From Myxococcales bacterium (lineage in GTDB: Bacteria > Myxococcota_A > UBA9042): a stretch of DNA of 34,224 bases. Positions 7,887 through 17,134 of the stretch are shown piece after piece. The stretch's first letter is position 1; each line of letters starts with the position of its first letter. The notes beneath the pieces were generated by a model. It worked only from the letters and a program-made list of their open reading frames with translations. It had not been told where the DNA came from and ran no database searches. The stretch covers positions 1-34,224 of the forward strand of contig JAGSHB010000055.1 of NCBI GenBank assembly GCA_023954815.1, read 5' to 3'. Both the position numbers and the translations under genes were made by a program.

Positions 7887-9077
7887 ATGCAACAACGCCT
7901 CCAACAACTCGCCGACCTGCTCGAACGCACCCAGCCGCTGTGGGAGCCGCGGCCGTTTCGGCAGCGACCCGCCTCGTGGGAAGCAACGCTGCCAGAGGTC
8001 GCGCTCTGGCTGCGCGATCGGCGACCGGCTGAGATCGACGCGCTGGAGCAGGACCCCTTCGCGCTATCCGACATGCCCGGCGCGTATGCGGCGCTCGCCA
8101 TGGAGACCACAGCGCTGACCAAAATCGCCCAGTGGCCGCGGCAAAACCGCCCGCCGGGCAAGCCGATGCGCGGGGTGAAGGGCCGGAAACAAAGGCAGAT
8201 TGAAGCTTTTCAGCTTGCCGTCAGCGCGCCGATAACCCAGGCCCAACCGCAGCGGTTGATCGACTGGTGTGGCGGCAAGGGCCATCTCAGTCGGCTGCTG
8301 GCGACCCAGTGCAGCTGCCCTGTCTGCGTGATCGATTTGAGCGAAGCGTTCGTCACCGCGTCGGAGCAGCTGGGTGCGGCAGTGGGCGTCGACGTGACGG
8401 GCATCGCGGGCGACGTGACGACCCTGACCCCTCCGCCCCAGATGGACAGCGCCGCCGGGCTCGTCGCGCTGCACGCCTGCGGGATGCTGACCGACGCCGC
8501 GCTCCACTGGGCGACCCAGCGCGAGGTGCCTTGGCTCGCGCTTGTGCCCTGCTGCCACCACAAGGCGCCCGAAGCGGGGTGGCGACCGCGCTCCAAACTG
8601 CTGATGGGCCAGGACTTTCGATTGCCGGCCACAGCGCTGCGCATGGCGATCTCCGACGAAGGGCCCGCGTCGCCAGGGGCCCGGCAGCGGCGCCGGCGCG
8701 AGATGTGCTGGCGAATCGCCGTCGATCTGCTGTTGGCCGACCGCGGTGAGACGCCGCTCGGCAGCGTGGGCCGGACGGATTACAACCGACCCTTTGGGGA
8801 GTTCTGCCAGTGGGCCATGGCGCGCCGCGGGTTGGATCTACCGACGACATTCGATGCGGACCGTCATCACCGGCGCGCCGCCGAGGCAACCCGGCACGTT
8901 CGGGGCCTGTCGCTGCTGCGCGGGTTGTTTCGGCGACCGGTGGAGCTGCTCTGCGTGCTCGATCGTGCCCAGTCGTTGGCAGATGTCGGCTACCAGACCC
9001 AGGTGGCGACCTTCTGTGAGCGCGCGATCTCGCCGCGCAACCTGCTCATCGTCGCGAGCCGCTCGTCGGCGATTTGA
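7887..9077 (+). CDS. SAM-dependent methyltransferase (Methyltransf_32 / GSTCD-like)
   Basis: The protein is 396 residues. A Rossmann-type SAM site starts near residue 125 (LIDWCGGKGHLSRLLA), followed by an acidic strand (VCVIDLSEAF), the family hallmark VALHACGMLTDAAL and the PCCHHK motif. This set, with HACG and PCCH, marks the Methyltransf_32 group that includes the methyltransferase part of human GSTCD. The substrate is unknown for most members; an RNA target is a reasonable guess only. The start is uncertain: the ATG at 7887 has only a distant GGAGAGGGG about 18 bases upstream. The first 110 residues are a helical N-terminal region. The gene is divergent from the acyl-CoA dehydrogenases and convergent with the GT-C membrane protein, with a 25-base gap. 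Confidence 0.82.
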   Translation: MQQRLQQLADLLERTQPLWEPRPFRQRPASWEATLPEVALWLRDRRPAEIDALEQDPFALSDMPGAYAALAMETTALTKIAQWPRQNRPPGKPMRGVKGRKQRQIEAFQLAVSAPITQAQPQRLIDWCGGKGHLSRLLATQCSCPVCVIDLSEAFVTASEQLGAAVGVDVTGIAGDVTTLTPPPQMDSAAGLVALHACGMLTDAALHWATQREVPWLALVPCCHHKAPEAGWRPRSKLLMGQDFRLPATALRMAISDEGPASPGARQRRRREMCWRIAVDLLLADRGETPLGSVGRTDYNRPFGEFCQWAMARRGLDLPTTFDADRHHRRAAEATRHVRGLSLLRGLFRRPVELLCVLDRAQSLADVGYQTQVATFCERAISPRNLLIVASRSSAI

Positions 9078-9102
9078 ACGATGCTGAGCAGCCGGGAGCG
9101 AT

Positions 9103-10764
9103 CTACCCGGGCGGCACCGGCGCGTCCGGCCAGAACCGTTTGATCTTCTGCAAGGTGACCTGCCGCTGATCGGCCGGAACCACGGTCGGATCAGCTAGAA
9201 TTCGCCGCGCCTGCTCTTCAAACGGGGGCACGATAGCGCCGCGTTTTTTGAGCTCAGCCATCAAGGGTGCATCCCAACTCGCCAGGAAGACGGTGGTGTG
9301 CCCCAGCCGCACGCCGACCTTTGGCACGTATCCCTCCAGCCCGAGGTAACGGAAGGCAAAAGCGCCGAAGACCATGTGCACCCGGCGCTGATCGACCAGG
9401 TAGCTCGGCTTGGCTCGTTTTTCATGACCGACCCGGCCGCGTTGGGCCAACGTCTGGTGGGCAATAGCGTGGTCGGTTAAGCCGGTCTCAGCCTCGATGG
9501 CGATAGGGATCTGTGTGCGATAGACCAGCCGCGCTTGGCCGCCGATGTAGGCCGCCCGCACCGGCAAGTCACGCACGAGCTGCCCGATGACCGATGCGTC
9601 CCGCTCCAGGTGCTTCGACCGCGTCTCGTCGTAGTGCGCACGCTCATCGACGATGCCCTGCACGCTGTCATCCGGCCCCAGCGCGCGGGGGACCAGGGCC
9701 GTGATCAGCACGAGCGCGCCGACCACACCAAGCGCCCGGCGCCGACTTTCCTTCAGCGAAGGCGCCAGCACCCACAGCGACTCCGCCAACGTGATCCACG
9801 CGAAGGGCAGGGCAGGGAGCAACAGGCGACTGTGCATGAAGCCGCCGCCGACCTTGAGCACGTACATCGAAAACGCCGCCGCGATGAGCCAGGCCGACAA
9901 CAAGCGGCGATGGGCGACGGCACCGCCATTTCGCCAGCCCCGCCAGAGCGCCGCGGCGCCCATGACGAAGGCCACAGCGAACAGCGGCAGCTCCGTGATG
10001 AAGAGCCGGACGTAGACGAGGCCCTGTTCCGGCCACCACAGGTTGGCCGACTTGGCGTAGTAGGTATTGGGGAAGAAGTCGCCGTAGGTGTGCATCCGCC
10101 ACAAGGTGAACGGCAGCCAAAAGACCGCAAAACCGGCCGCAAAGCCCAAAGCTGGCTTGCTGTTTGCCCGGAGTTCGTCGCGCGATGTGGCGACGAGCAG
10201 CGTCAGCCCCACCAGGGCGGCGACCAGCAGGCTGTCGGGCCGCGTCATCGTAGCAAAGGCCAGCACTACTCCCGCCGCACTCGCCGCGCCGACGGTCGTT
10301 CGCCTATCTCGCGTGGCCAGATGCCAGCCGATGACCAGCAGCAAGATGTCCAGGGAGGTCTCGAGGCCACCCGTCGCCCAAATCTGCAGCGGCCGACTCA
10401 CCACGCACAGCAGCGCAGCCAACGGCAACCTGGGGTCTTGCGCGCCGCGCGCAAGCACCATAACGGTCCCGCCAAAGGCCAGCAGCCCCCACATCGCCGT
10501 CCACAGCTCCGGAGCGACGCCCACCGCCAGCCCGAGGGCGATCCACACCGTCCACAGAAAGTTGGTGTAGCCCTCGACCGACTCGCCGATGTTGAAGATG
10601 AGTCCGTCACCGCGCACGAGATGTTGGGCGTAACGAAACGAGATAAACGCGTCGTCACACACCCAGATCCATCGGGCTGCGAGGGCCATGGCAGCGCCGC
10701 CGAGCAATAGCGGCAGCCAACGAAGACTGCTGACCGATGCGCTACTCTTCTTCACCACCGACAT
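9103..10764 (-). CDS. Polytopic GT-C-type glycosyltransferase-like membrane protein
   Basis: The protein is about 553 residues from the ATG at 10764. Starts at 10776 (ATG) and 10758 (GTG, with GGAG six bases upstream) are also possible, and all overlap the 3' end of the upstream GT51 gene, which implies translational coupling. After a first membrane helix the sequence carries Asp37-Asp38 in CDDAFISFRYAQHL and then NIGESVEGYTNFLW. This DD-plus-VEGYTNFLW signature is typical of GT-C enzymes that use polyprenyl-phosphate sugars, including AftB-like arabinofuranosyltransferase annotations. Around nine or ten further hydrophobic segments follow, then a soluble C-terminal domain of about 180 residues, presumably periplasmic. 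A role in envelope polysaccharide or lipid glycosylation is inferred; donor and acceptor are unknown. Confidence 0.78.
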   Translation of the reverse strand: MSVVKKSSASVSSLRWLPLLLGGAAMALAARWIWVCDDAFISFRYAQHLVRGDGLIFNIGESVEGYTNFLWTVWIALGLAVGVAPELWTAMWGLLAFGGTVMVLARGAQDPRLPLAALLCVVSRPLQIWATGGLETSLDILLLVIGWHLATRDRRTTVGAASAAGVVLAFATMTRPDSLLVAALVGLTLLVATSRDELRANSKPALGFAAGFAVFWLPFTLWRMHTYGDFFPNTYYAKSANLWWPEQGLVYVRLFITELPLFAVAFVMGAAALWRGWRNGGAVAHRRLLSAWLIAAAFSMYVLKVGGGFMHSRLLLPALPFAWITLAESLWVLAPSLKESRRRALGVVGALVLITALVPRALGPDDSVQGIVDERAHYDETRSKHLERDASVIGQLVRDLPVRAAYIGGQARLVYRTQIPIAIEAETGLTDHAIAHQTLAQRGRVGHEKRAKPSYLVDQRRVHMVFGAFAFRYLGLEGYVPKVGVRLGHTTVFLASWDAPLMAELKKRGAIVPPFEEQARRILADPTVVPADQRQVTLQKIKRFWPDAPVPPG

Positions 10765-13700
10765 CTCCACCGCCATCCGGGCCCGGCGCACTGGCCTGAG
10801 GCCACCCGACAAACTTCGGCACATAGGGCGCCTCGGCGGTGAACTGCTCCTCGGTGATGATGTTGTTGATCCGCATCTTGTTCATGATGCCGACCATCCG
10901 CTCTTGCCACCACGCGGTCCATTTCTTCTGCTCAAAGCGCTTGTGACCACACTTGGGGCAGGGCTTGTTGGCGGCCAAAAAGGCGGATTCCAGGGGCGTG
11001 AGTTCGCTAGCGTCTTTGTCGAAGTAGAGCTTGGCGCCGCGCTGGATACCGTACAGGTTGGGCGAAAACTCGATGCCGTTGATGTACAGCTCCAAGATGC
11101 GATCTTTGATCGGCTGGGCGTCGTCCTCGGCCTGCGCCAGCTTCTCGGCCGAGATGAGATTACGCTCCATATGCCAGACGATGAGCAGCTCCTCGAACTT
11201 GCGGCCGAGGTACTTCTCGCGGGTGAGGAAGATGTTCTTCACCAGCTGCTGGGTGATGGTCGAGCCGCCGTAGACAAAGCGCCCATAGTCGAGACACATC
11301 TTGATGGCGCGTGAGGTCAGGCCGAGGCGCACGCCTTTGTGATGGTAAAAGGCGGCGTCTTCCGTCGAGATCATGGCATACGGCACCCACGGCGGCAGCT
11401 TCTCGAGCGGCACCCAGGCCTCGCTCCGTGGCCCGATGAGCTGATCTTCCAAGATGGTGCCGTTTTCGTTCACTGGCCGTTTGAAGGGTTTGGCCAGCGC
11501 CTCCACATCCAGCTCGCCAAATTGGGTCACGGTGCAGTTTTCGTCGTTGAGGTGCGCCTTCAGCTTGCCCTTGTAAGGATTGCCGAGCGGGATCGTCAGA
11601 TCGAAGTTGCCGGAGATTTCCCCTTCCGCCGCGATCTTGCCGATGGTCGGCACCAGCGACGCCGGGATCGCCTCGCCGACCTTCTTGCAGTCTTGTTCGG
11701 GCGCTTCGATCCGCAGGTGGACCGTCGGCCGCGTCCGCAACTTGAGCACTTCAAAGGTGATGTTGAGCTTGGCGCCGCCCACATCCACGTCGGTGAGCAG
11801 CAGCTGCATCTGGCGGCCGTCGGTGTTGAACTTCTTTTTCCGCTTCTTCTTCTTCTTTTTCCGCGCTTTCTTCCGAGATTTTCGGGGTTTTTCGGGCTTC
11901 GGCTCCGGCGGGGGCTTGAGCTTCTTGTCAGCCACGACGAGCTTCATTTTCCCGCCAAATGAGAAGTCATCGATGGGCCGCGGCGCGATTCGCCACCAGT
12001 TCACGCCGACATGGTCGACCCGCAATGTGCCCGCCAACAACAGCTCCTTGGCCCCCGTCGTAGTCAGCTTGAGGTCGAGTTTGAGGTTGGCGTCCTTCTG
12101 AACGCTCGCCGCTTTGCCCAAGGTCGACAGCGCCCGGGCCCATCCGCCGCCGCCGAGGGCCAGCGTCGCGTGGGAGAGCTCGCCGGCCGATCCCGCCTGT
12201 ACATCGACGTTGACTGTCCCCCAGCTCTCGGCATCAACGAAGGGTTCAACGCTCAGCTGCAGGCTGCGGCTACCGTCGCTCAGGGCCGGGCTCAGGTGCA
12301 CCGTGCCGGCGCGCAAGCCAGCGGTTGGCTTCGTCGCGGCGGGGGGCAGCAGGCCAATCCGGCCGCCCGTGATCTTGATCTCAAAAGGCACCAAGCGGGC
12401 CAGCTTGGCGAAGGCCCGCTTGAACCCGCCATCGATACCGAGGAGGCGGCGGTGCAGCTTGCGCAATGGCGCTTCGGCCGCCTTGGTCGCAGGGATCCGT
12501 TTGCCGCGTCGCCGGCGCCGTCGCTTCTTCTTGGCCTTCTTGGCCTTGTCGGCTTTGGCGCTCGACTTCTTCTTCGCAGCCCCATCGACCGTCTCATCGC
12601 TGCCTTCCGTCTCGGCGTCCTGGTCCGGATCTGCGGGCTGATCGCCATTGCCGCGCAGCCGCTCGACTCCCCAGTACAGCCCGCGGCCGCCTGGCAGGGT
12701 CCTCAGGCCGCTCTCCCGCCAGCGCACATCCAACGCCGGGCCGTCCACCAGCACCTGCGACAGCCGCTTGTCCGTCCGATTGGCGATGAGCGTCAGCCGT
12801 TTGGCGCTCACCGCGCCCATATCTGCTGGCAGCGGGGCGTTCAGGCCGTCTGCTCGCAGTTCAACCCGCCCGCCGCTGGCCATGATGATCGTCAGCGAAG
12901 CCAGATTCGCAGTCCATTTTGCAGCGCTCGGCGGCCACATCTGGGGCGCGCCTTTCGCCCTGCCGGCATCCCGCGACTCGCCAGGCGTTGGGCTCGCCGG
13001 CTTGTCTTGCCCACCCTTGGCTGTCTTTTTCCGGCTGTGCTTCGTCAATGCGGCCATGACCTGCAAGGCCGTGGCGTGGGGCAACATCACCTTCACCGGT
13101 CCGAGACGGACGCCTTGCCCATCCGATGGGGCCTTGGCCTGGTCATCGGGCTGGTTTGCCGATGGTTGTTGGTCTGTGCCGGCCTCAGGCGCGGCGGCTT
13201 GCCACGGTGCGATGCGCGCGATCTGTACGAGCGCCTGCTCGCCATCCCGCAGGGCGACGCCCTCCACGCGGGGGCCATCGACGCTGTCATAGCCAAATCC
13301 GGCGACCGTCAGGGCCAAGGCGGGCAGCCCCTTCATCTTGGGCAGCGCCAACCGCATCTCGGGGGCAAACCGCGCGGCGACCTTGGCGGGCTGGTCGCCA
13401 CTGGCAGGGATGAGCTTCGCGCTGAGTTTGGCCGACGTCGATCCGCTCAGCGTGCCCGTCACCACGCCCTTACCACCGGCCGTATCGATGTCGATCTGCA
13501 TCGCCGACAGCTTGAGACCCTTGGGGAGGAACTGGGCGCCTTTGCCCCTCACTGTGACCGAAATCTCACCGCCAGCGACCGCGATGGCCGTGCCCGATTT
13601 ACGCTTTTTCGCTGTGTTTGCAGGCTTATTGCCGCGTTTCGGCCTCAAGACCTGTTTGGCCGCCTTCGCCAACTGCAGCAGTTCAGCGGGCCGGCCATCG

Positions 13701-14044
13701 ACCACTCGCATCTGCACCTTGAGGCCTTCGACCGTCAGACGCTCCGGCCTGCGGCTCCCCGCCAGCGCGCGCATGGGCGACAGCTCTCCGACGGCGCGAT
13801 CGAAGCTCACCACCGGCTTGCCGTCCGCCCTTGAAAAGACGAGGCCCGTGAGGGTGGCTGTCCCCAGCGGGCTCACGCTGACGCCATCGTGACTCAGCTT
13901 GAGTTCGGCAACTTGGGCGATGCGCTCCAGCCGCGTCTCTAGCTGCTTGGCCCCATAAAGGGAGCCGCCGACCACCGCGCCAGCTATGACCACGAGCAAT
14001 ACGGCGCCGCCAATCAGACCAATCCGTCTTGTCTTGCTCGCCAT
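10742..14044 (-). CDS. AsmA-like / GT51 peptidoglycan glycosyltransferase fusion
   Basis: The protein is 1100 residues from the ATG at 14044, with AGAGG seven bases upstream; an earlier in-frame ATG at 14107 lacks such a site. One N-terminal membrane helix (about 6-28) is followed by a very long periplasmic region of AsmA/DUF748-like beta repeats (roughly 35-860). The C-terminal GT51 domain keeps all the peptidoglycan transglycosylase motifs: EDAAFYHHKG with catalytic Glu895, GGSTITQQLVKNIFL, the RKFEELLIVWHME helix and KDRILELYINGIEFS. There is no transpeptidase (SxxK/SxN/KTG) domain, so it would polymerise lipid II glycan without cross-linking. Oddities are two extreme Lys/Arg runs (near residues 488-525 and 713-740) and a CPKCGH insertion near residue 1025. 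The GT-C gene overlaps its end. Confidence 0.87.
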   Translation of the reverse strand: MASKTRRIGLIGGAVLLVVIAGAVVGGSLYGAKQLETRLERIAQVAELKLSHDGVSVSPLGTATLTGLVFSRADGKPVVSFDRAVGELSPMRALAGSRRPERLTVEGLKVQMRVVDGRPAELLQLAKAAKQVLRPKRGNKPANTAKKRKSGTAIAVAGGEISVTVRGKGAQFLPKGLKLSAMQIDIDTAGGKGVVTGTLSGSTSAKLSAKLIPASGDQPAKVAARFAPEMRLALPKMKGLPALALTVAGFGYDSVDGPRVEGVALRDGEQALVQIARIAPWQAAAPEAGTDQQPSANQPDDQAKAPSDGQGVRLGPVKVMLPHATALQVMAALTKHSRKKTAKGGQDKPASPTPGESRDAGRAKGAPQMWPPSAAKWTANLASLTIIMASGGRVELRADGLNAPLPADMGAVSAKRLTLIANRTDKRLSQVLVDGPALDVRWRESGLRTLPGGRGLYWGVERLRGNGDQPADPDQDAETEGSDETVDGAAKKKSSAKADKAKKAKKKRRRRRRGKRIPATKAAEAPLRKLHRRLLGIDGGFKRAFAKLARLVPFEIKITGGRIGLLPPAATKPTAGLRAGTVHLSPALSDGSRSLQLSVEPFVDAESWGTVNVDVQAGSAGELSHATLALGGGGWARALSTLGKAASVQKDANLKLDLKLTTTGAKELLLAGTLRVDHVGVNWWRIAPRPIDDFSFGGKMKLVVADKKLKPPPEPKPEKPRKSRKKARKKKKKKRKKKFNTDGRQMQLLLTDVDVGGAKLNITFEVLKLRTRPTVHLRIEAPEQDCKKVGEAIPASLVPTIGKIAAEGEISGNFDLTIPLGNPYKGKLKAHLNDENCTVTQFGELDVEALAKPFKRPVNENGTILEDQLIGPRSEAWVPLEKLPPWVPYAMISTEDAAFYHHKGVRLGLTSRAIKMCLDYGRFVYGGSTITQQLVKNIFLTREKYLGRKFEELLIVWHMERNLISAEKLAQAEDDAQPIKDRILELYINGIEFSPNLYGIQRGAKLYFDKDASELTPLESAFLAANKPCPKCGHKRFEQKKWTAWWQERMVGIMNKMRINNIITEEQFTAEAPYVPKFVGWPQASAPGPDGGGDVGGEEE

Positions 14045-14116
14045 TGAAAACCTCTTGCCTATCCCCAACGTGTAAAGGACCGCCGCTATTTCGTAAATGC
14101 CTGACAAGTCCGCGCC

Positions 14117-14160
14117 AAAAGCGCAGCGACCCCGGCGCCAGGAGACGTCGGGGCCGCTGC
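14117..14160 (-). terminator. Rho-independent terminator after the EtfD-like gene
   Basis: Read on the minus strand, the arm at 14160-14149 (GCAGCGGCCCCG) pairs with 14134-14123 (CGGGGTCGCTGC) over 12 bp, one of them a G-U pair that forms only in the minus-strand RNA. A CGCTTTTGG tail follows. This places it downstream of the Fe-S oxidoreductase stop and separates that unit from the GT51 gene. Confidence 0.72.
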
Positions 14161-14196
14161 GGCGGCTTAGATTCGACCCTTGTCGGTCACGGCGAG

Positions 14197-16323
14197 CTAG
14201 TCCTTCGGTGCTGCCGGGACGGCTGCTGGCTCAGCTGCGGGCGTCTCCGCCTCGGGCTCGGGCTCAGGCGTGGGCTCCACCAACGCGTCCGCGATGATCT
14301 CAGCCACGTCCTTCGTCTCGACCCCCTCGATGTCTTTCTCGCGCAGACCGTCTTTGACCATGGTCAGGCAGAACGGGCAGCTCACGGCGATGACCTCAGG
14401 TTTGGTCTCCATGGCCTGCTCGACACGCAGCTGATTGACCCGCGTACCGATCTTCTCTTCCATGTACATGCGCGCACCACCGGCGCCGCAGCACATACCG
14501 GTCTGCTTGCTCCGCTCCATCTCGACCAGCTCCACACCAGGCACGGCCGCCAAGGCCTCGCGCGGCGCGTCGTACTCGTCGTTGTACCGGCCCAAGTAGC
14601 AGCTGTCGTGGAACGTGATCTTCATCTGCGCAGCGCTCTTGAGATCGAGCTTGCCCTCGCGCACCAAGCGCCAGATGAGCTGGGTGTGATGGACCACCTC
14701 GAAGTGGCCGCCCAGCTGCGGGTACTCGTTCTTGATCGAGTTGAAACAGTGCGGACAGCTCGCGATGACCTTCTTCACGCCGGCCTTGTTCATCTGCTCG
14801 ATGTTGGCCGTCGCCTGCTCTTGGAAGAGGTACTCATGACCCATGCGGCGCGCAGGATCGCCCGAGCACTTCTCTTTCTTTCCGATGATCGCAAAATCGG
14901 TCCCGGCGGCGTTGAGGATCTTCACCACTGCCTCGGTGACCTTCTTGGCGCGATCGTCGTATGCACCGGCGCAACCGACAAAGTAGAGCCACTCCGCGTC
15001 GGGATTGGACTTCAAGTCTGGAACGTCAGGGCGCTTCTTTGCCCACGCGCCACGTTTGGCCGACGAGATGCCCCACGGATTGCTCTTGTTCTCGAGGTTT
15101 TTCAGCGTGACCTTCAATTCCGCTGGGAATTGATTGAGGTTCAGCATCATGTGGCGGCGCATATCGACGATCTTGTCGACGTGCTCGATCATCACCGGGC
15201 ACTGCTCCGAGCAGGAACGGCACGTCGTGCAGGACCAGATAGCGTCGGGGTTCACGCCGGCGATCAGCGGCGGAATCGCGCCTTCTTCAGCAGCTGGAGC
15301 CGCTCCGCCCGCCAAAATCCGGTCCTTTTCGTCGTAGAGGTGGGCCTGCAGGTCCTTGATGATCAGCGCCGGGTTGAGCGGCTTGTCCGTATTCCATGCC
15401 GGGCAGTTGACCGTGCAGCGACCACACTCCGTGCAGGTGTACAGATCCATCGTCTGCTTCCAGGTCAGGTCCTCGACCCGGCCGAGTCCCAAGCTCTCTT
15501 CGGCGATGATGCGATCTTCGATGTTGTCGATCAGCGTCAGCGCACCCTTGGGCTCCAGGCGGCTCAGGAAGACGTTCGGCAGCGCTGTGATGACGTGGAA
15601 GTGCTTGGAGATGGGCAGCAAGTTCATGAACGTCAGGATGATCGACAGGTGCAGCCAGTAGTTGGCCTCACCCACCATCTGCATGGTCTTGGGGTCGAAG
15701 TCCGACGCAGAGAAGTAACCCGCTAGGGCCGAGCCAACCGGAGCGTGGGCGATCTTCGCCAGGATCGCCTGGGCTTCTGCGGTATTTCCGGCACCCAGCG
15801 CCGCTTTGGCCATGCCACCGAAGTGCAGGCCGTCGTAGAGAAAATCGGTGATCATCAGACCGCCGATGAAGCTCAGGATGACCAGGGCCTCATTGCTGTA
15901 GTGGATGCGCGCCGGCTGAACGACGAGGCGGCGATAGAAGAAACCAGCGATGGCCACCAGGACGATGACCTCGGTGATGTCCTTGCTGAAATCGTAGATG
16001 GGATGCAGCACGCCCGGCAGGAAGAAGTCCGGCGCAAAGGCGTTCACGAACAGCAGGGTGGTGCGAATACTGAGGACGCAGAACCCCCAGAAGGTCAACG
16101 CGTGCAGGATGCCCGAGGCAGGCTCTTTGAACATCTTGCGCTGACCGATGGCGATCTTGAGCAAGCGCCCGGCGCGATCGGCGAGCAGGTCCCAGCGCTT
16201 TTCGGGCTTACCGGCGAGCAGGAGCCGGATGCGGACGTACATGGTCCAGCTGAAAATGCCGCCGCCGACCAGGAGCAACAGCGCGCCAAACAGCATGCGA
16301 TAGCCGTAATCCAACATCTCCAT
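14197..16323 (-). CDS. EtfD-like membrane Fe-S oxidoreductase (ETF:quinone reductase type)
   Basis: The protein is 708 residues. The ATG at 16323 has a near-perfect GGAGG five bases upstream, so the 37-residue upstream extension is rejected. Residues 1-270 form a NarI-like membrane domain with five or six helices, as in heme-b quinone-reacting subunits. Two ferredoxin-type 4Fe-4S motifs follow: CTECGRCTVNCP near 295 and CTTCRSCSEQCP near 362. The C-terminal half holds two CCG (cysteine-rich, heterodisulfide reductase D-like) domains, visible as SCPHC, DSCYLGRYN, CCGAGG and SCPFC. This architecture is the bacterial EtfD/EMO group, which moves electrons from ETF to membrane quinone during acyl-CoA oxidation. 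The three acyl-CoA dehydrogenases at 3825-7672 fit that role. The extreme C-terminus is a Pro/Glu/Ala-rich tail. etfAB are not in the window. Confidence 0.88.
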   Translation of the reverse strand: MEMLDYGYRMLFGALLLLVGGGIFSWTMYVRIRLLLAGKPEKRWDLLADRAGRLLKIAIGQRKMFKEPASGILHALTFWGFCVLSIRTTLLFVNAFAPDFFLPGVLHPIYDFSKDITEVIVLVAIAGFFYRRLVVQPARIHYSNEALVILSFIGGLMITDFLYDGLHFGGMAKAALGAGNTAEAQAILAKIAHAPVGSALAGYFSASDFDPKTMQMVGEANYWLHLSIILTFMNLLPISKHFHVITALPNVFLSRLEPKGALTLIDNIEDRIIAEESLGLGRVEDLTWKQTMDLYTCTECGRCTVNCPAWNTDKPLNPALIIKDLQAHLYDEKDRILAGGAAPAAEEGAIPPLIAGVNPDAIWSCTTCRSCSEQCPVMIEHVDKIVDMRRHMMLNLNQFPAELKVTLKNLENKSNPWGISSAKRGAWAKKRPDVPDLKSNPDAEWLYFVGCAGAYDDRAKKVTEAVVKILNAAGTDFAIIGKKEKCSGDPARRMGHEYLFQEQATANIEQMNKAGVKKVIASCPHCFNSIKNEYPQLGGHFEVVHHTQLIWRLVREGKLDLKSAAQMKITFHDSCYLGRYNDEYDAPREALAAVPGVELVEMERSKQTGMCCGAGGARMYMEEKIGTRVNQLRVEQAMETKPEVIAVSCPFCLTMVKDGLREKDIEGVETKDVAEIIADALVEPTPEPEPEAETPAAEPAAVPAAPKD

Positions 16324-16390
16324 CTCTACCTCCGACCTTGTGGTCTGGACTGCGCCAAATCTACTTGCGGCCAATCCATATGCGCAGGCT

Positions 16391-17134
16391 CTACGTGCGC
16401 CGAATCGCCACCATCGCCCATGTGGGGCGACCATGAATTGCGCAGCGCCGTTCGCGTTGCGTTGGCGGCAAACCAGCCGCTGGATCTTCGAGCCGGGTCA
16501 CCTCAAAGCGAGGCTCGGCGCGCATCTCTTCTTCGGCCCAATCGGCGTAGCCCTCGACGTCTGTCTTGACGATCAGCTTGCCGCCGATCTTGAGCAAATC
16601 TGCTGATTCTGCGGCAAAATCGCGCGAAACCAGCCGCTTTTTCATGTGCCGCTTCTTCCACCACGGGTCTGGGAAAAAGGCGAGCAGGGTGTCGAGGGTG
16701 CCCGGCGGTACCAGCTCCGGTAGCGCCTGCCTCGCGTCGACCAGCGCTAGCCGGGCGTTGTCCACCCCACCGGCGACGAGGTATTCGCTCGCGTCCTCGC
16801 AGAACTTCTTGCGGACCTCAAAACCCATGTAGCGCACGCCGGGATTTTCCAGGCAGAAGGCGCGGGCGAAGCGGGCACGCTGAAACCCGATCTCCACCAC
16901 CAGTGGGCGTGGATCGTCGGGCGAGCACCAAGCCTTCAGCTCGGCCAAGTCCTCATCTTTGAAGATGGGGTCGTAGAGCCACTCGCCGCTGATGTTCGAG
17001 GGATGACCGTTGGCCCTTCGGAGGGCCATGTCGCCGCCGACGAGGCGGGTGTCCACCGTACGGCCTGCACCCCGCCCGCTCGGGTCGGTCTTGCTGGGAA
17101 TCTGATCGGGTTCTAAGAAGTCTCGGTAAGCCAT
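16391..17134 (-). CDS. trmB: tRNA (guanine-N7)-methyltransferase
   Basis: The protein is 247 residues from the ATG at 17134 (MAYRDFLEPDQIP). It makes m7G46 in the variable loop of tRNAs using SAM. The diagnostic FFPDPWWKKRHMKKRLV motif is present, as are an acidic SAM strand (YMGFEVRKK) and a C-terminal KTDVEGYADW segment. The usual glycine-rich EIGxGxG loop reads EIGFQRARF, a variant with fewer glycines that still keeps Glu-Ile-Gly. It is the first gene of the minus-strand run, 67 bases ahead of the EtfD-like gene. The 262 bases upstream are shared with a divergent membrane-protein gene. Confidence 0.9.
   Translation of the reverse strand: MAYRDFLEPDQIPSKTDPSGRGAGRTVDTRLVGGDMALRRANGHPSNISGEWLYDPIFKDEDLAELKAWCSPDDPRPLVVEIGFQRARFARAFCLENPGVRYMGFEVRKKFCEDASEYLVAGGVDNARLALVDARQALPELVPPGTLDTLLAFFPDPWWKKRHMKKRLVSRDFAAESADLLKIGGKLIVKTDVEGYADWAEEEMRAEPRFEVTRLEDPAAGLPPTQRERRCAIHGRPTWAMVAIRRT

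Noticed and set aside
9078-9102. CCGGG/CCCGG hairpin between the convergent methyltransferase and GT-C genes
   Set aside because: The stem is only five pairs with no T run on either strand, too weak to call a terminator.
12011-13834. A 607-codon open frame antisense to the AsmA-GT51 gene
   Set aside because: It mirrors the codon pattern of a high-GC gene, has no domain or ribosome site, and the opposite strand carries clear GT51 motifs.
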